Notes: generated by a model not told the origin, from the sequence alone. A stretch of 64,000 nt of DNA from Bacteriovoracaceae bacterium UBA4573 (GCA_002387735.1 DGKJ01000108.1:3532-67531); one strand, 5' to 3'. Shown: positions 26,254 through 35,863, counted from the first letter of the stretch. Numbers and translations: made by a program.

Positions 26254-27009
26254 ATGCGCTTTTTTTTCTTACTGCTCCTTTGTTTTGTTACCACCCTTCC
26301 CTATGGTTTCTCGGCTGGCAATCCGCCCACAGAACCGAACTGCCGCGGGGTCGTCGGCTCTAATGAACAAGAGTTTGATCTCCAAAAAGCCCTCGATGCC
26401 CACTACCTGCAATACCGCGGAGTCACGAGCACCGTGGTTCGCAATTCCAAGGCTTTTGTTTTCGTGACCGACCAAGTGGTCGCAGACCATTTGCCAAAAA
26501 CTCATTTGGGGCACGAGGTCGAAATCGCAGTCGTTCCCGTCGATCTTAAAATTCGTTCTTCCGCCGGACAACTCACCACTGACTTCACCAAAGCCGTCGC
26601 GGCGGCAAACGCGCTAGGAGAAAAATTTGGCAATGAACCGTGGTGCATGGGCATAGGCGTCGAAGGCGAAAGCGACGCTTTCCTGGTAAACTTTAGAGTG
26701 TCCGACCTCGAGGCCGTCCCCTACGTCCTTGGAGAATGGGAAGGCGTTCGCGTTGATTCCGAAATTTCGGAAGTCGCCGACCAGGACCACCCTGCCAGAA
26801 TCGAACTGGTTCGCGAACGCGCAGAATCGGCGCTCGTTGCACTTCAAGAAAAAATTTCGAATTCTGATTGGTACATCAATAGTCAACTCAAAGAAGTGAA
26901 CGGCGGTTACGTACTCAGCGTTTTTGTCACTGATTTCCAAGCAGCAGACCAAGATCGCACTCCGTTCGCGATCGAGGACATTCAAATCCTATACTCAAAA
27001 CCAGAATAA
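26254..27009 (+). CDS. Exported protein of unknown function
   Basis: 251 residues with a signal peptide (MRFFFLLLLCFVTTLPYGFS). The mature part is acidic and strand-rich, with one early Cys and another near the middle, and no recognised family. Two segments (the one beginning QKALDAHYLQYRG and the later VALQEKISNSDWY region) have a similar strand-helix feel, but no clear repeat. It starts 10 bases after the glycosyltransferase, so co-transcription is likely. Confidence 0.75.
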   Translation: MRFFFLLLLCFVTTLPYGFSAGNPPTEPNCRGVVGSNEQEFDLQKALDAHYLQYRGVTSTVVRNSKAFVFVTDQVVADHLPKTHLGHEVEIAVVPVDLKIRSSAGQLTTDFTKAVAAANALGEKFGNEPWCMGIGVEGESDAFLVNFRVSDLEAVPYVLGEWEGVRVDSEISEVADQDHPARIELVRERAESALVALQEKISNSDWYINSQLKEVNGGYVLSVFVTDFQAADQDRTPFAIEDIQILYSKPE

Positions 27010-27029
27010 CCAAACCCAGTCGATCTCTT

Positions 27030-27080
27030 CGTGAGAGACTCCGGTTTTGGCGTCAAGCTGTACCCGAAGCCCACCTCACG
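27030..27080. other. Inverted repeat, possible RNA stem
   Basis: CGTGAG (27030-27035) and CTCACG (27075-27080) are perfectly complementary and 39 bases apart. A smaller hairpin, TCTC-TTCGT-GAGA, overlaps the left arm. This is the first of four folds in the 417-base space after the gene that ends at 27009. Confidence 0.3.
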
Positions 27081-27109
27081 TTTGTCCTACATAGTTGGAA
27101 TGCAACAGC

Positions 27110-27175
27110 GCTAGAAAAGGCAAAAGTTTGGCTAAGACTATGAGCAACCAGGTCTTTTGCTTAAGTTTTTCTAGC
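27110..27175. ncRNA. Candidate structured RNA (two stacked perfect stems)
   Basis: GCTAGAAAA (27110-27118) pairs with TTTTCTAGC (27167-27175), and inside it GCAAAAG (27120-27126) pairs with CTTTTGC (27154-27160). A one-base step on the left and a six-base bulge on the right separate the stems. The apical part (27127-27153) may pair further through GCT/AGC. No open frame there looks coding, and the downstream gene has its own promoter at 27391, so this is not simply its leader. I recognise no RNA family and cannot tell the strand. Confidence 0.4.
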
Positions 27176-27190
27176 CGAATCCGATACGTT

Positions 27191-27208
27191 AAATACCTGG
27201 TGGTATTT
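27191..27208 (+). other. Small perfect hairpin
   Basis: AAATACC-TGGT-GGTATTT, followed by TT and a C. It could be a weak terminator for the candidate RNA at 27110 if that is read on the plus strand. Confidence 0.3.
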
Positions 27209-27216
27209 TTCATATG

Positions 27217-27252
27217 GGATCACCTCCTTCCTTACGAAAAGGAGGTAGATCC
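27217..27252 (+). other. Hairpin holding the 16S 3'-end (anti-Shine-Dalgarno) sequence
   Basis: GGATCACCTCCTT (27217-27229) is identical to the conserved 3' end of bacterial 16S rRNA. It pairs with AAGGAGGTAGATCC (27239-27252), which contains a full Shine-Dalgarno, with one bulged A and a 9-base loop. No 16S sequence precedes it, so this is not an rRNA gene. The following bases (27253-27390) show no convincing gene. Confidence 0.5.
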
Positions 27253-27390
27253 ATCTACTCGCCTGAGTTTGGCGGGAAACACTTCAGCAAAAACGAAGCC
27301 ATTGCAAACGCAACTAACGTGGCACGGGTATCCACATTTCCGGACCAGGATCTGAGTCTTCGGTCTATTTCCCTGACCAAATCTCAATAC

Positions 27391-27419
27391 TTGACTTAAA
27401 AAATACAGCTCTATATAAG
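27391..27419 (+). promoter_or_regulatory. Strong sigma-70 promoter giving a leaderless mRNA
   Basis: TTGACT, a 17-base spacer and TATAAG. Only seven bases separate the -10 box from the ATG at 27427, so transcription should begin at or within a base or two of the start codon. Confidence 0.65.
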
Positions 27420-27426
27420 AACGCAG

Positions 27427-29199
27427 ATGTTTCGCCAGAGCTTCCTTCTCACCCCCATTCTCTCGGCCGCCCTGGCGGTTTTTGGTGGTTCTGCCTTTGG
27501 CACCACCTGCCGGTTCGTCATTGAATCACAAAATGAAACCTCTGGCGCCGTTGTGGACACGATTAGCGAAGACCCGATTCGATTTATAGAAATGGCGCGT
27601 TCGCGGGCGGCCGAAGCTAAGGCACAGGGTAAAACTGATTTTGAAGTTCCTGAATTATCCACTGTAACCAAAGAAATTCTCGTTTCCATCGCAAACGACC
27701 TGGACACTTCGCCACCCCTCGCCGACCAACTCATCGCGCTGCAAATTCGCGGCGAAAAAATTTTAGCGAACCACGTACCTTACCGCGAACTCGTTCGATT
27801 GGTGTTTCAGTGGTCCGAAACCGTCGACACGATCAATCGCGTGCAAGTACTGACCCGTCTGGGCACCGCGCGTGCTAAAACACTCATCGAAAAAGCAGCA
27901 ACTATTTCGCATTACGAATTCGCCCGTGCGGCTCAAGAGATTCTTTTTGATCTCGCCATCGAAACGCTCGAAGAGCTTAAAGACACACGACCAATCGAAG
28001 CCCAACGTTTGATCGAAATCGGCCACGCCCAAGCCCGCGGGGACGACACCGCCATGAAAGCCGCTCAATGGGTCGAAGCCAGCGTGAAGTTGGCAGCCAC
28101 CACCGATCGCCGGTTTCCATTCGCGCCCAACGAATTTCTCACCCTTTTCCACGAAAGCTACGGCCGCGCTCGCCTGGAAGAGCTGCTCGAAGAAGCCCCG
28201 AACGTTTTAATGGTCTTTATGTTTGGGACGACCTCCATTCGCACGATCAATCGCTTGCGTGCCTCTGGAGTACTGGTGCATGGACTTTCGCGCCACCCCC
28301 AATACATCGATAACTTCTACCTTTCTCCCGTCGAAATTCTTTTTCACGACGTGGGCCACAGCTGGCTGATGAAAAGCCAAGATCGCCGCTACGGTTTAGC
28401 GTCTACCCCCGAACGCTGGCTCCAATACCTAAACCTCGAAAGGCGCATTGATCACCTCGCCCAACACGACGAACTTTTAGCCAAGGTGGCGGAATATTAT
28501 CTCTTCGAAGTCGACCACGAACGGGGCTACCCCTTCGATGTGTTCATCAACACCAACGAGATCAACACCGAAATGTGGGTCGATACGATTCTCAAAAAAC
28601 TCCAAACCAAGTTTTGGGCCAAAAACCCGGTGCCGGATTCGACCTTTGGCCGGTTGAACGAAGCCCGACTTTGGTTGCTCGAACAGTTTCGCGAACTGCT
28701 CGAAGAAGCCATCGAACGCCGCTTCCAAGCTGTCAAAGATCAACCTCACCGCGTAGCTGTGGTACCTCTCCAACGAAGCGAACGGGGGTTACCGGTCGGC
28801 GGAGTGATCGCTAAGAGTGGCACGATTTATATCGAAGCCATTTCTAATAAGGGTGAAACTTTTCTCAGCGACATTTTTAATTTTTCGGTTTCTCAGGTGC
28901 CAGCCGAAATAGATGGGTTGCTCGATCAGCCGGAAACGCTCACACTGATTCGTAAACACCTGGACCGCTTTATGCCGATGAAAGATGGCGAGAGGCACCT
29001 GACTTCGTACGAACTTTTCAAAATGCGCCAACTACGCCATGCCGAAAAAAAACATACACCGCTGCCGTTTTCTTATCGCGGGGTGGGTACCACCTATCAA
29101 GAACGCGGACTTGCGATTGAAGGCGCTCCTGGCCAAAAAATGCTAGTACTCGAATCGGGGCGGCGGGTGCCGCTGCATTTGGTTTGCTTTCTGCCATAA
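27427..29199 (+). CDS. Large exported protein of unknown function with an HDxGH motif
   Basis: 590 residues. A signal peptide (MFRQSFLLTPILSAALAVFG) ends near SAFG. The mature protein is largely helical for 230 residues. A compact central part follows with FLTLFHESYGRARLEEL, VHGLSRHPQYID and SPVEILFHDVGHSWLMK. The HDVGH and nearby His residues could bind a metal, but I match no known hydrolase family. The C-terminal third is rich in Arg, Leu and Glu. No Shine-Dalgarno precedes the ATG, consistent with a leaderless start. A strong terminator follows, so it is monocistronic. Confidence 0.8.
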   Translation: MFRQSFLLTPILSAALAVFGGSAFGTTCRFVIESQNETSGAVVDTISEDPIRFIEMARSRAAEAKAQGKTDFEVPELSTVTKEILVSIANDLDTSPPLADQLIALQIRGEKILANHVPYRELVRLVFQWSETVDTINRVQVLTRLGTARAKTLIEKAATISHYEFARAAQEILFDLAIETLEELKDTRPIEAQRLIEIGHAQARGDDTAMKAAQWVEASVKLAATTDRRFPFAPNEFLTLFHESYGRARLEELLEEAPNVLMVFMFGTTSIRTINRLRASGVLVHGLSRHPQYIDNFYLSPVEILFHDVGHSWLMKSQDRRYGLASTPERWLQYLNLERRIDHLAQHDELLAKVAEYYLFEVDHERGYPFDVFINTNEINTEMWVDTILKKLQTKFWAKNPVPDSTFGRLNEARLWLLEQFRELLEEAIERRFQAVKDQPHRVAVVPLQRSERGLPVGGVIAKSGTIYIEAISNKGETFLSDIFNFSVSQVPAEIDGLLDQPETLTLIRKHLDRFMPMKDGERHLTSYELFKMRQLRHAEKKHTPLPFSYRGVGTTYQERGLAIEGAPGQKMLVLESGRRVPLHLVCFLP

Positions 29200-29206
29200 A
29201 AAGAGA

Positions 29207-29247
29207 AAAGGGCTGAAGATCGTCCCTGATCTCCAGCCCCTTTTTTT
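29207..29247 (+). terminator. Rho-independent terminator
   Basis: The arm at 29207-29221 (AAAAGGGCTGAAGATC region) pairs with 29228-29244 (GATCTCCAGCCCCTTTT), with one mismatch and one bulge, and runs into seven Ts. From 29250 to 29511 I see no gene or signal. Confidence 0.85.
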
Positions 29248-29511
29248 CTTCTTCTTTGTCAGTGCTTCTATTAACCAGGAGGCTCTCCATCCCGTTTTTG
29301 GAGTTCCCCCAACCCACACGCCAATACAGTAAAGCAAACAGCGTACCACTTAATGAGTACACTTTCATTCTCCGGTCACGCTGTTTTTGAACTGCCGCAA
29401 CTCGCTGAAGTATTTCGTGATTTTAAAATGACCAGCAGCGTTAACTTTGGCCAATTGCTCGACTCAATAGAACTTTCTCGCCGAGTGCAAAAGGACTCCG
29501 GTAGCAGTTTG

Positions 29512-30336
29512 TCACCAGAGTGGAATCAAAGTGACAATTTGATTGAAGACTTCCCCGTTTGCTCCAATCAGGGACTTCCAACCTTTATCACCTTCAACGA
29601 ACCGTCCACCGGCCCGTTCACCGCTACTAGTCCAGACGAGATCTGCTGGGCGCAGTAGTTTTCTTTTGATCGTGCGATAGTACGCATATTTTCCCGACTC
29701 TTGTGCGATCAACGACCAGGCTTTGAGCTGACTTGCTCGCACCGCAACAATCGAAGCTCGCTCGAGCAACGAGGTATCGTCCGCATCGCAACGATCTAAG
29801 AAATCATCGGTCATCACGTCAAACCGCAGAGTAGGCCAATGCTCCCAAGCAGGACCTTGTCGATCAAATCTTTGATAAAAGCTAAAAAGTTTGGGGTCGG
29901 TCTTGCGAAAAATTTGACCGGTAGAGAGCCGCGTATCTACTTCGGAATCCCAGGTCACTTGATCCAGCCTACAAAATGGACCGTATCGGCAAAGGTCACA
30001 CAACCTCGACCAGTAGAGACTGCGCGAAGTAGGAACATCGTGCGCGAAAAAATTCCTACTTTGGGCTTCAAGGTCGAGTGCAGCAGCGGCGATCCAATAA
30101 CCGATCGCCAATTCTAACGCTTCGGCACTTTCGCGGTCCTCGGCCGGCAAGGAATTTAAAACTTGGTTGCGCCAAATTTCTTTCTTCAATTTTCCTCGAA
30201 CAACAGTCACCAACAGCGCATCGCGCCTCATGTTCAAGGAGGTCGGATTTTCAAGACTCGGAGGTGCACTCCATGTTAGGTTCGCACCGCAAAGACTCAA
30301 AACAAGGACCCATAGCCCACATTTAAATTTTTTCAT
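29512..30336 (-). CDS. Exported protein of unknown function
   Basis: 274 residues. A signal peptide ([18 protein letters not shown]) with cleavage near TWSA is clear. The mature part is mostly helical, has several Trp, and includes a Cys cluster ([11 protein letters not shown]) that could form disulphides or bind metal. The C-terminus is strand-like and ends in LW. I recognise no family. Its start codon is only 15 bases from the start of the divergent DUF255 gene, so each promoter must lie inside the other's coding sequence or be shared. No Shine-Dalgarno is visible. Confidence 0.78.
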   Translation of the reverse strand: MKKFKCGLWVLVLSLCGANLTWSAPPSLENPTSLNMRRDALLVTVVRGKLKKEIWRNQVLNSLPAEDRESAEALELAIGYWIAAAALDLEAQSRNFFAHDVPTSRSLYWSRLCDLCRYGPFCRLDQVTWDSEVDTRLSTGQIFRKTDPKLFSFYQRFDRQGPAWEHWPTLRFDVMTDDFLDRCDADDTSLLERASIVAVRASQLKAWSLIAQESGKYAYYRTIKRKLLRPADLVWTSSGERAGGRFVEGDKGWKSLIGANGEVFNQIVTLIPLW

Positions 30337-30351
30337 TTTGGGGAAAACTCT

Positions 30352-32364
30352 ATGACAAGCTCAGAAAAAAAAGCAAACCGCCTTGCGGCAGAAACCAGCC
30401 CCTATTTGTTGCAACACGCACAAAATCCGGTGGATTGGCACGCTTGGAACGACGAGTCTTTGCAACGCGCAAAAGCGGAAAATAAACCTATCTTGCTGTC
30501 TATTGGCTATTCCTCGTGCCACTGGTGCCACGTCATGGAACACGAGTCTTTTGAAAATGCGGCGATTGCCAAACTCATGAACGAAAATTTTATTAATATC
30601 AAAGTGGATCGCGAAGAACGCCCCGATATTGACCAAATTTACCAAAACGTAGCGCAGCTCATGACTCGCAGCGGTGGATGGCCACTCACCGTTTTTCTGA
30701 CTCCGGATCTTAAACCGTTTTTTGGGGGGACCTACTTTCCGCCGGAAGATCGTTACGGAAGGCCGGGCTTTCCTAGAGTACTAACGGCTCTCGCCGAAGC
30801 TTTTAAGAACGATCCGAATTCGGTTGCCGAAAACGCCAACCGTCTCACCGACGCAATTTCAAAACTTGAGTCCGTTTCAAACGAAATCAACACCAAGCCG
30901 GATTTGACTGAATTAAAAAAAATCGCCGACCAGCTCCTAGCCCATATTGATTGGCGCAACGGGGGGCTCGGCCATGCACCGAAGTTCCCCTCTCCGATGA
31001 CTTTTTCGTTTCTGTGGCGCTGGGGAACTATCACTCAAACTGGCCAAGCCCAGGATGCCGTCGTGCTGACGCTTGAAAAAATGGCTCGCGGCGGAATTTA
31101 CGATCAACTCGGTGGCGGATTTCACCGTTACAGTGTTGATGAGTCCTGGAGTGTGCCTCACTTTGAAAAAATGCTCTACGACAATGGATTGTTACTTAAA
31201 CTTTATTCAGAAGTTTTACTTTCGCCACTGCCCCACTCTGTTTCAGAAAAAGAGCGCGCACTTTTTTTGAAGACCATTCAAGAAACCGTCGATTACGTTA
31301 TGCGAGAAATGGCGGACCCCGAAACAGGGGCTTTCTACAGCGCGCAAGACGCAGATAGCGAAGGGCGAGAAGGCGCTTTTTTTGTTTGGAGTAAAAATAA
31401 CTTTGTCGACATCTTAGTTAAAAATGGTTTCAGCGAGACTGATTCCCTGGCTTTAGCCAACCACTTCGGAGTCACCGAGGCGGGTAACTTCGAACACACT
31501 AACGAAACGGTTCTATGGACAAGCCCCCAAGAGGCGCTGGACCGCCACGACCTCGTCGCAAAGGCGCGCTCGGTGCTTTTTGCTGAACGTGAACGTCGCG
31601 AAAAACCCTTTCGCGATGAAAAATCTCTAACTGGCTGGAACGCCCTCATGATTTCGGGTTTAGTCTGGGCATCACTTGCGCTCAAACGTCACGGCGACCC
31701 GGCCCGGGCCAACGAGGCTCACCAGGCCGCCCAACGCGCATTTGATTTTCTGCGAACCACGCTTAGTCAAAGTTCCAATCATTTATGGGCCACCGCGAAA
31801 GATGGCAAAGCAAAAATCGAAGGCTTCCTCGATGATTATGCTTTTGCCACCACCGCCGCAATCGACATGGCGAGGTTGGGTCACCTCGACGCCATAGATT
31901 TGGCCGCACAATGGAACGAAACTATTTGGAAAGAATTCTTAGATGATACCGGAACGGGATTTTATTTTACCAGTTCCAGGCACGAACGATTGATTGCTCG
32001 GCCGAAAACAATTTACGATCAAGCGATTCCATCTGGCACCGCTACCACCTTGTGGAACTCGTTGCTGCTGGCAGAACTTCGGGCGGATTCGGCATTAGCC
32101 GCAAAAGCGGAAGATGTGCTTTTTCGTTTGTTTACGCCTTTACTAAATAGCGCTCACGGGATGGCGGAACTCGCCAATGCATCCTTGTTGTGGCTCTGTT
32201 CACCGGGGGTCGTTAACTTTGAACTAAAAGAGTTGCACCCTTTTTGGCTGGTAAAAGGTAACGAGAGCGTCGATCAGAAAAAGACCGTCTGCCAACGCCA
32301 AAGTTGCGTGGCGGCGCCCGCTAATTTCTCACTTCAAGAGGCTCTTTTACGAAGTTTAAAATGA
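30352..32364 (+). CDS. DUF255 thioredoxin-fold / YyaL-type protein
   Basis: 670 residues, the standard size for the YyaL/spermatogenesis-associated-protein-20 family. The N-terminal thioredoxin-like domain has [21 protein letters not shown] and the CxxC motif [15 protein letters not shown] long alpha/alpha-toroid domain resembling N-acylglucosamine epimerases follows, with [17 protein letters not shown] and [16 protein letters not shown]. The protein is cytoplasmic, without a signal peptide. The biochemical role is unknown; a link to redox or sugar metabolism is only inferred from the folds. The end overlaps the convergent lgt gene by 31 bases. Confidence 0.92.
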   Translation: MTSSEKKANRLAAETSPYLLQHAQNPVDWHAWNDESLQRAKAENKPILLSIGYSSCHWCHVMEHESFENAAIAKLMNENFINIKVDREERPDIDQIYQNVAQLMTRSGGWPLTVFLTPDLKPFFGGTYFPPEDRYGRPGFPRVLTALAEAFKNDPNSVAENANRLTDAISKLESVSNEINTKPDLTELKKIADQLLAHIDWRNGGLGHAPKFPSPMTFSFLWRWGTITQTGQAQDAVVLTLEKMARGGIYDQLGGGFHRYSVDESWSVPHFEKMLYDNGLLLKLYSEVLLSPLPHSVSEKERALFLKTIQETVDYVMREMADPETGAFYSAQDADSEGREGAFFVWSKNNFVDILVKNGFSETDSLALANHFGVTEAGNFEHTNETVLWTSPQEALDRHDLVAKARSVLFAERERREKPFRDEKSLTGWNALMISGLVWASLALKRHGDPARANEAHQAAQRAFDFLRTTLSQSSNHLWATAKDGKAKIEGFLDDYAFATTAAIDMARLGHLDAIDLAAQWNETIWKEFLDDTGTGFYFTSSRHERLIARPKTIYDQAIPSGTATTLWNSLLLAELRADSALAAKAEDVLFRLFTPLLNSAHGMAELANASLLWLCSPGVVNFELKELHPFWLVKGNESVDQKKTVCQRQSCVAAPANFSLQEALLRSLK

Positions 32365-33086
32365 AAATAAATTGCGACCACTAACACTGGAATACTAATG
32401 GCCTGGGAAGTCGACAAGTAATTGTCAACGATATGGCCGCGGATTGAGTCGCCTCGCCAAAATTCTAGCACGTAGCGACCGATGGCGTATGACCCTGCAA
32501 ACCAGACGGCTAACTCGCCTTCGTAGGCTTTGCGGGTACGGCGCCACCAAAGAACACCAAACGTAACCATCAACAATGCAAATTCGTAAAGTTGCGTCGG
32601 GTGCAAGTGGCCAAGACTGGGTTCGTTGGCCATCACCACTCCCCACGGTAAATCGGTCGGCGTACCGAAACAGCAGCCGCCAAGCAAGCAGCCGAGGCGT
32701 CCGATTCCGAGTCCCATGCAAAGCCCCATGGTCATGCCATCAATACGCGGCCACACTGCGAGTTTGTTCCAAGCAAGGTAAGCTGCGAGATAAAGTGTGC
32801 CGATGATAAGACCACCGTAATAAACAAATCCTGCACGCGCGTTAAAGAGCACCGCCAAAATATCTACGCCCGGATCATTAATGCGGGTAAATACGTACAC
32901 AATGCGGGCGCCGACCAAACCCATTAGAAAAGTAAAGACCACCATGCGCGTGGTTTGATCGCGGTTCCATCCGGCGCGTTTGGCCTCGGAGTCCAAAACA
33001 ACCAACGAAACAAGTACGCCGATCGCCATAGCAAGGCCGTAGGAAAACAACTCGAAGGTACCGATTCTAAAAAGTATGGGGTGCAT
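32334..33086 (-). CDS. lgt: Prolipoprotein diacylglyceryl transferase
   Basis: First enzyme of lipoprotein maturation: it transfers diacylglycerol from phosphatidylglycerol to the lipobox cysteine, in the inner membrane. The start [18 protein letters not shown], the Lgt signature region [17 protein letters not shown] and the later HPTQLYE are diagnostic. About seven membrane helices fit the 250 residues. The ATG at 33086 was chosen because the family begins MHPxL; a start at 33122 would add 12 residues. The Cys-rich signature ([10 protein letters not shown] in place of GNF.NGE) is typical of delta-type bacteria. It serves the several lipoproteins encoded here. Confidence 0.95.
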   Translation of the reverse strand: MHPILFRIGTFELFSYGLAMAIGVLVSLVVLDSEAKRAGWNRDQTTRMVVFTFLMGLVGARIVYVFTRINDPGVDILAVLFNARAGFVYYGGLIIGTLYLAAYLAWNKLAVWPRIDGMTMGLCMGLGIGRLGCLLGGCCFGTPTDLPWGVVMANEPSLGHLHPTQLYEFALLMVTFGVLWWRRTRKAYEGELAVWFAGSYAIGRYVLEFWRGDSIRGHIVDNYLSTSQAISIPVLVVAIYFHFKLRKRAS

Positions 33087-33136
33087 GCTTGCATCGTAGC
33101 AAACAATCGGCGAAAGTGACAACGAGGGTTTTAAAC

Positions 33137-33670
33137 ATGACTATCGCGCGACACAATATCTTCGTTTTAATTTGTTTCACCGTATTGTCCGTTTTAATTG
33201 CCACTCCGGCGCAGGCCGCTCCCAAAGGCCAAAGCTTTGCCGGAGCGGGCGTGGGTTTTGAAGTACTCACCAACGGCGGCTCGGGCACTGGTTTCTACAC
33301 GACCGCCCTAGGTGGCTACCAATTCAACGACACAAACTTCGGACTGGGTTTGCACGTCGGGTACTCCAATGTCGGCGGAGTCGGAATTAAAGTTCTCGAT
33401 TTCGGGGCCTTTGCTCAATACTTAGACGACGTGAGTGGAATGTATGGTCGACTATACGTCGATGGCATTCACGGTTCTACCGCGGACGGCAAGCGCCGAA
33501 ACGGCGTCGACGGTCGGGAAACTACCGCAGCTGTCGGCACAGGACTTGGCCTTCTTATTCCTTCGGCGGGAAGTTTTCATCTTGTTCCCGAAGTCACCTA
33601 TCGATTGGCTTTTTTCAAAGAACAGGTTCATTTGATCGCTGGCACGTTTGGCGTGCAATGGGACTTTTAA
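33137..33670 (+). CDS. Small outer-membrane beta-barrel-like protein
   Basis: 177 residues. The signal peptide ends at AQA-APKG. The mature part is rich in Gly and aromatic residues with alternating strands and ends in QWDF, a classical C-terminal Phe recognised by the BAM machinery. It is probably an eight-stranded barrel. I chose the ATG at 33137 because CGAGGG lies about 10 bases upstream and the signal peptide begins there; a start at 33089 is less likely. It overlaps the methyltransferase start by 13 bases. No specific family recognised. Confidence 0.82.
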   Translation: MTIARHNIFVLICFTVLSVLIATPAQAAPKGQSFAGAGVGFEVLTNGGSGTGFYTTALGGYQFNDTNFGLGLHVGYSNVGGVGIKVLDFGAFAQYLDDVSGMYGRLYVDGIHGSTADGKRRNGVDGRETTAAVGTGLGLLIPSAGSFHLVPEVTYRLAFFKEQVHLIAGTFGVQWDF

Positions 33671-34521
33671 ACTCTAATATAACCGCGCGCGTTCGCGCGC
33701 AGTACGAGCGGTATCCCTACCCCCACGTCCCGTGGTGGAAGTTGTTGTTTCTACCAGGCACCAAACAACTAGAGCGCCTGGCCGTACCCAACGCGCGAAC
33801 TATACTCGTAGCGGGCTGCGGCACTTTGCAAGCAACCTTAGTGGCGCGCGCCAACCCACAATCACAAATTGTCGCCCTAGATTTAAGTGAAACCGCTCTT
33901 CGCAAAGCGCAGCGAATTGCAAAATTCTGCGGTGTCGGTCAGGCAATTCGATTTGAGCAAGGGGATCTGCACGAGCTGACTTATCCGGACGCCAGTTTTG
34001 ATTACTTGGTATGCACCGGTGTGCTGCACCATTGTGAAAAACCCCAAAGTGCACTTTCCGAACTTGCTCGCGTGTTGGCCGACCAAGGCACTCTTCGTCT
34101 CATGACCTATGCTCCCAAATCGCGTAGTCAAATTTACCAGCTTCAACGACTGGTCAAAGGTTTGAACTTATCCGAAGCCAAACGCACACTCGACTCACTT
34201 TCTCGAACCCATCAACTTCGCTATGCATATCGGAGCTACTCCGACGCACGCACGAAGGCTGGTTTCGTAGACGGTTTTCTCCACGCGCACGATCAACCAA
34301 TAGCTTACTCTGATTTTGAAAAATGGTGTAGCTCGCTCGGTTTAGAAGTGCTTCGAGTCGATCTCCCGCCCGGCGAATCGTTAACCGAACTTGCTAGGGC
34401 CCTCGGCATTGATCAGCAAACGTTCTCGAACTACTCGACCTGGAAGCAACTAGAAATTGTCGACAACCTTAGTGGCTTTCGAATGAATCCAACGCTGGTA
34501 CTTAAAAAAATTAGGGCGTGA
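33658..34521 (+). CDS. SAM-dependent class I methyltransferase
   Basis: 287 residues. The SAM-binding motif I is ILVAGCGTLQATLVAR near residue 50, the acidic end of strand 2 is IVALDLSETALRKA, and motif IV-V is FDYLVCTGVLHHCEKP. The N-terminal 30 residues (VRAQYERYPYPHVPWWK) resemble those of a group of small-molecule methyltransferases common in proteobacteria. The substrate is unknown. It overlaps the outer membrane protein gene at its 5' end and the convergent gene by 11 bases at its 3' end. Confidence 0.88.
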   Translation: MGLLNSNITARVRAQYERYPYPHVPWWKLLFLPGTKQLERLAVPNARTILVAGCGTLQATLVARANPQSQIVALDLSETALRKAQRIAKFCGVGQAIRFEQGDLHELTYPDASFDYLVCTGVLHHCEKPQSALSELARVLADQGTLRLMTYAPKSRSQIYQLQRLVKGLNLSEAKRTLDSLSRTHQLRYAYRSYSDARTKAGFVDGFLHAHDQPIAYSDFEKWCSSLGLEVLRVDLPPGESLTELARALGIDQQTFSNYSTWKQLEIVDNLSGFRMNPTLVLKKIRA

Positions 34522-35863
34522 TTTTTACAAGCTCTTTTTCGCGCTCGACTCGAGCCCGCTCAAGAGAGGCATTGACTCGTGCCACGCGATCAAGAAGCGC
34601 ACCGGGCGGCAAATCACGAAAATACTGCAACTCGTTTAAAGCACTTCGAATCGGTACCATTCGAAGATCGTAACTTACGAAAACCGCCTGCCCTGAAAAG
34701 TTCTGATTCTCAACTTTTCGAGCCTGAGGTCGATTACTAAACGCAAACTCTCGATGTCGCTCTAGTGCTTCTTTAAAAGTGAGCACTTCAATCGTTTCGA
34801 TTTTCTTTAGTAAATCTAAGAGCAGCGGTTCATTTAGGTTACGGCGCACGAGCCAAGCAATAAAAAGCGGCGCTTCGACGTATTCCAAAATTGATGGCAA
34901 GTGTTCGTTGAGGTGCGAATCTTTAAGGCCGCTGTCGAACAAGCGCATGATTTCTTTTTGGGCTAGTTCAGTCATCTCGTCATCAATGGGGTGTATCGCA
35001 AGTCGAAACAACGTCCGCAGGGCGGTGTACTGCCCCGATTGGGCGACCTCCCCTAGGCGGCGGGTTATCGAAGCTTGAAAATTCGAAAAAAAGTACGCGT
35101 TCGGCAGATCTGCGACCAAACCTTTATCACTCGACGTCCACTCTCCAAACGTCGATCCTTGGTCCAATACTTTAATCGCCGCGGCTACCCGTCGATGATC
35201 GTCGAGTGCTTCGGCAAGATTCGCAAAACCCGTGTCAATGGCAACGTACTCAAGCAGAGGAATTTCGCTTTCGTAGGGTTCCCGAGCCGCTTGTTCGAAG
35301 AGCTGCCAACGAATTTGGGGAGCAGCAGAAAAATGTAAATACAACGCCATTCGATCTTCTGTCGGAAGCACGCGAGAGAGTACAAAACGCGAGGCCCAAC
35401 GTGGCGGTAATGCTAGTGAAGCGAGCGCGTCTAAATTGGCCTCGTGAGTGCGTTCAAGAATCGATACCTGATTTCGTGCTCCTGTGTGAAGTCCCACCAA
35501 CAGAAAGCGAAAAAGTAGCTCTTGAAGATCGGAACCACTTACTGAGCGTAACGAAACAGCCGTGTTGCGCAAGACTTCTACGGCCTTCACCCGCGTGGTT
35601 TCGTTCAACGCTGGTGAAACTGCAATGGCTTCTAGCTTTCGAAGTAAACCTCGGATTGGTTTTTCGTCGGTAGAGTCTATGGATTTTTGTGTGAGCGTTT
35701 CTAGTTCGCGAGTTAAGTTGGTAAGTTCGCGACGCTGCGATAAATCGTTATCGGTTAATCGCCCTACTAGTTCTTTACAGCTTTCCGCAAGGACCACCCC
35801 CGGTGTGAGCGTAACCAAAAGAAGTGCCCCGGCGAAAGTAACCCCAATTCCCCTTACCTTCAT
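34511..35863 (-). CDS. Exported helical-repeat-like protein of unknown function
   Basis: 450 residues with a signal peptide (MKVRGIGVTFAGALLLVTLT, cleavage near VLA-E). The mature part is almost entirely helical with regular Leu spacing, suggesting a HEAT/TPR-like superhelix, although no single repeat is clear. A late segment (FVSYDLRMVPIRSALNE) breaks the pattern. It probably acts as a periplasmic scaffold. I chose the ATG at 35863; a TTG at 35890 is improbable. Its promoter region is shared with the divergent FKBP gene. Confidence 0.72.
   Translation of the reverse strand: MKVRGIGVTFAGALLLVTLTPGVVLAESCKELVGRLTDNDLSQRRELTNLTRELETLTQKSIDSTDEKPIRGLLRKLEAIAVSPALNETTRVKAVEVLRNTAVSLRSVSGSDLQELLFRFLLVGLHTGARNQVSILERTHEANLDALASLALPPRWASRFVLSRVLPTEDRMALYLHFSAAPQIRWQLFEQAAREPYESEIPLLEYVAIDTGFANLAEALDDHRRVAAAIKVLDQGSTFGEWTSSDKGLVADLPNAYFFSNFQASITRRLGEVAQSGQYTALRTLFRLAIHPIDDEMTELAQKEIMRLFDSGLKDSHLNEHLPSILEYVEAPLFIAWLVRRNLNEPLLLDLLKKIETIEVLTFKEALERHREFAFSNRPQARKVENQNFSGQAVFVSYDLRMVPIRSALNELQYFRDLPPGALLDRVARVNASLERARVEREKELVKITP

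Noticed and set aside
27217..27229. Remnant or end of a 16S rRNA gene
   Set aside because: Only 13 bases match; the upstream sequence has no similarity to 16S, and no tRNA or 23S sequence follows.
27095..27399. Two short plus-strand open frames across the hairpin cluster
   Set aside because: They run through perfect inverted repeats, have no ribosome site before the start, and give low-complexity products without resemblance to any family.
29353..29658. Open frame of 101 codons on the plus strand after the terminator
   Set aside because: Its second half is antisense to the exported protein at 29512-30336, it has no ribosome site and its composition is not protein-like.
35206..35673. 155-codon open frame on the plus strand
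   Set aside because: It is antisense to the helical exported protein gene and has no start signals.
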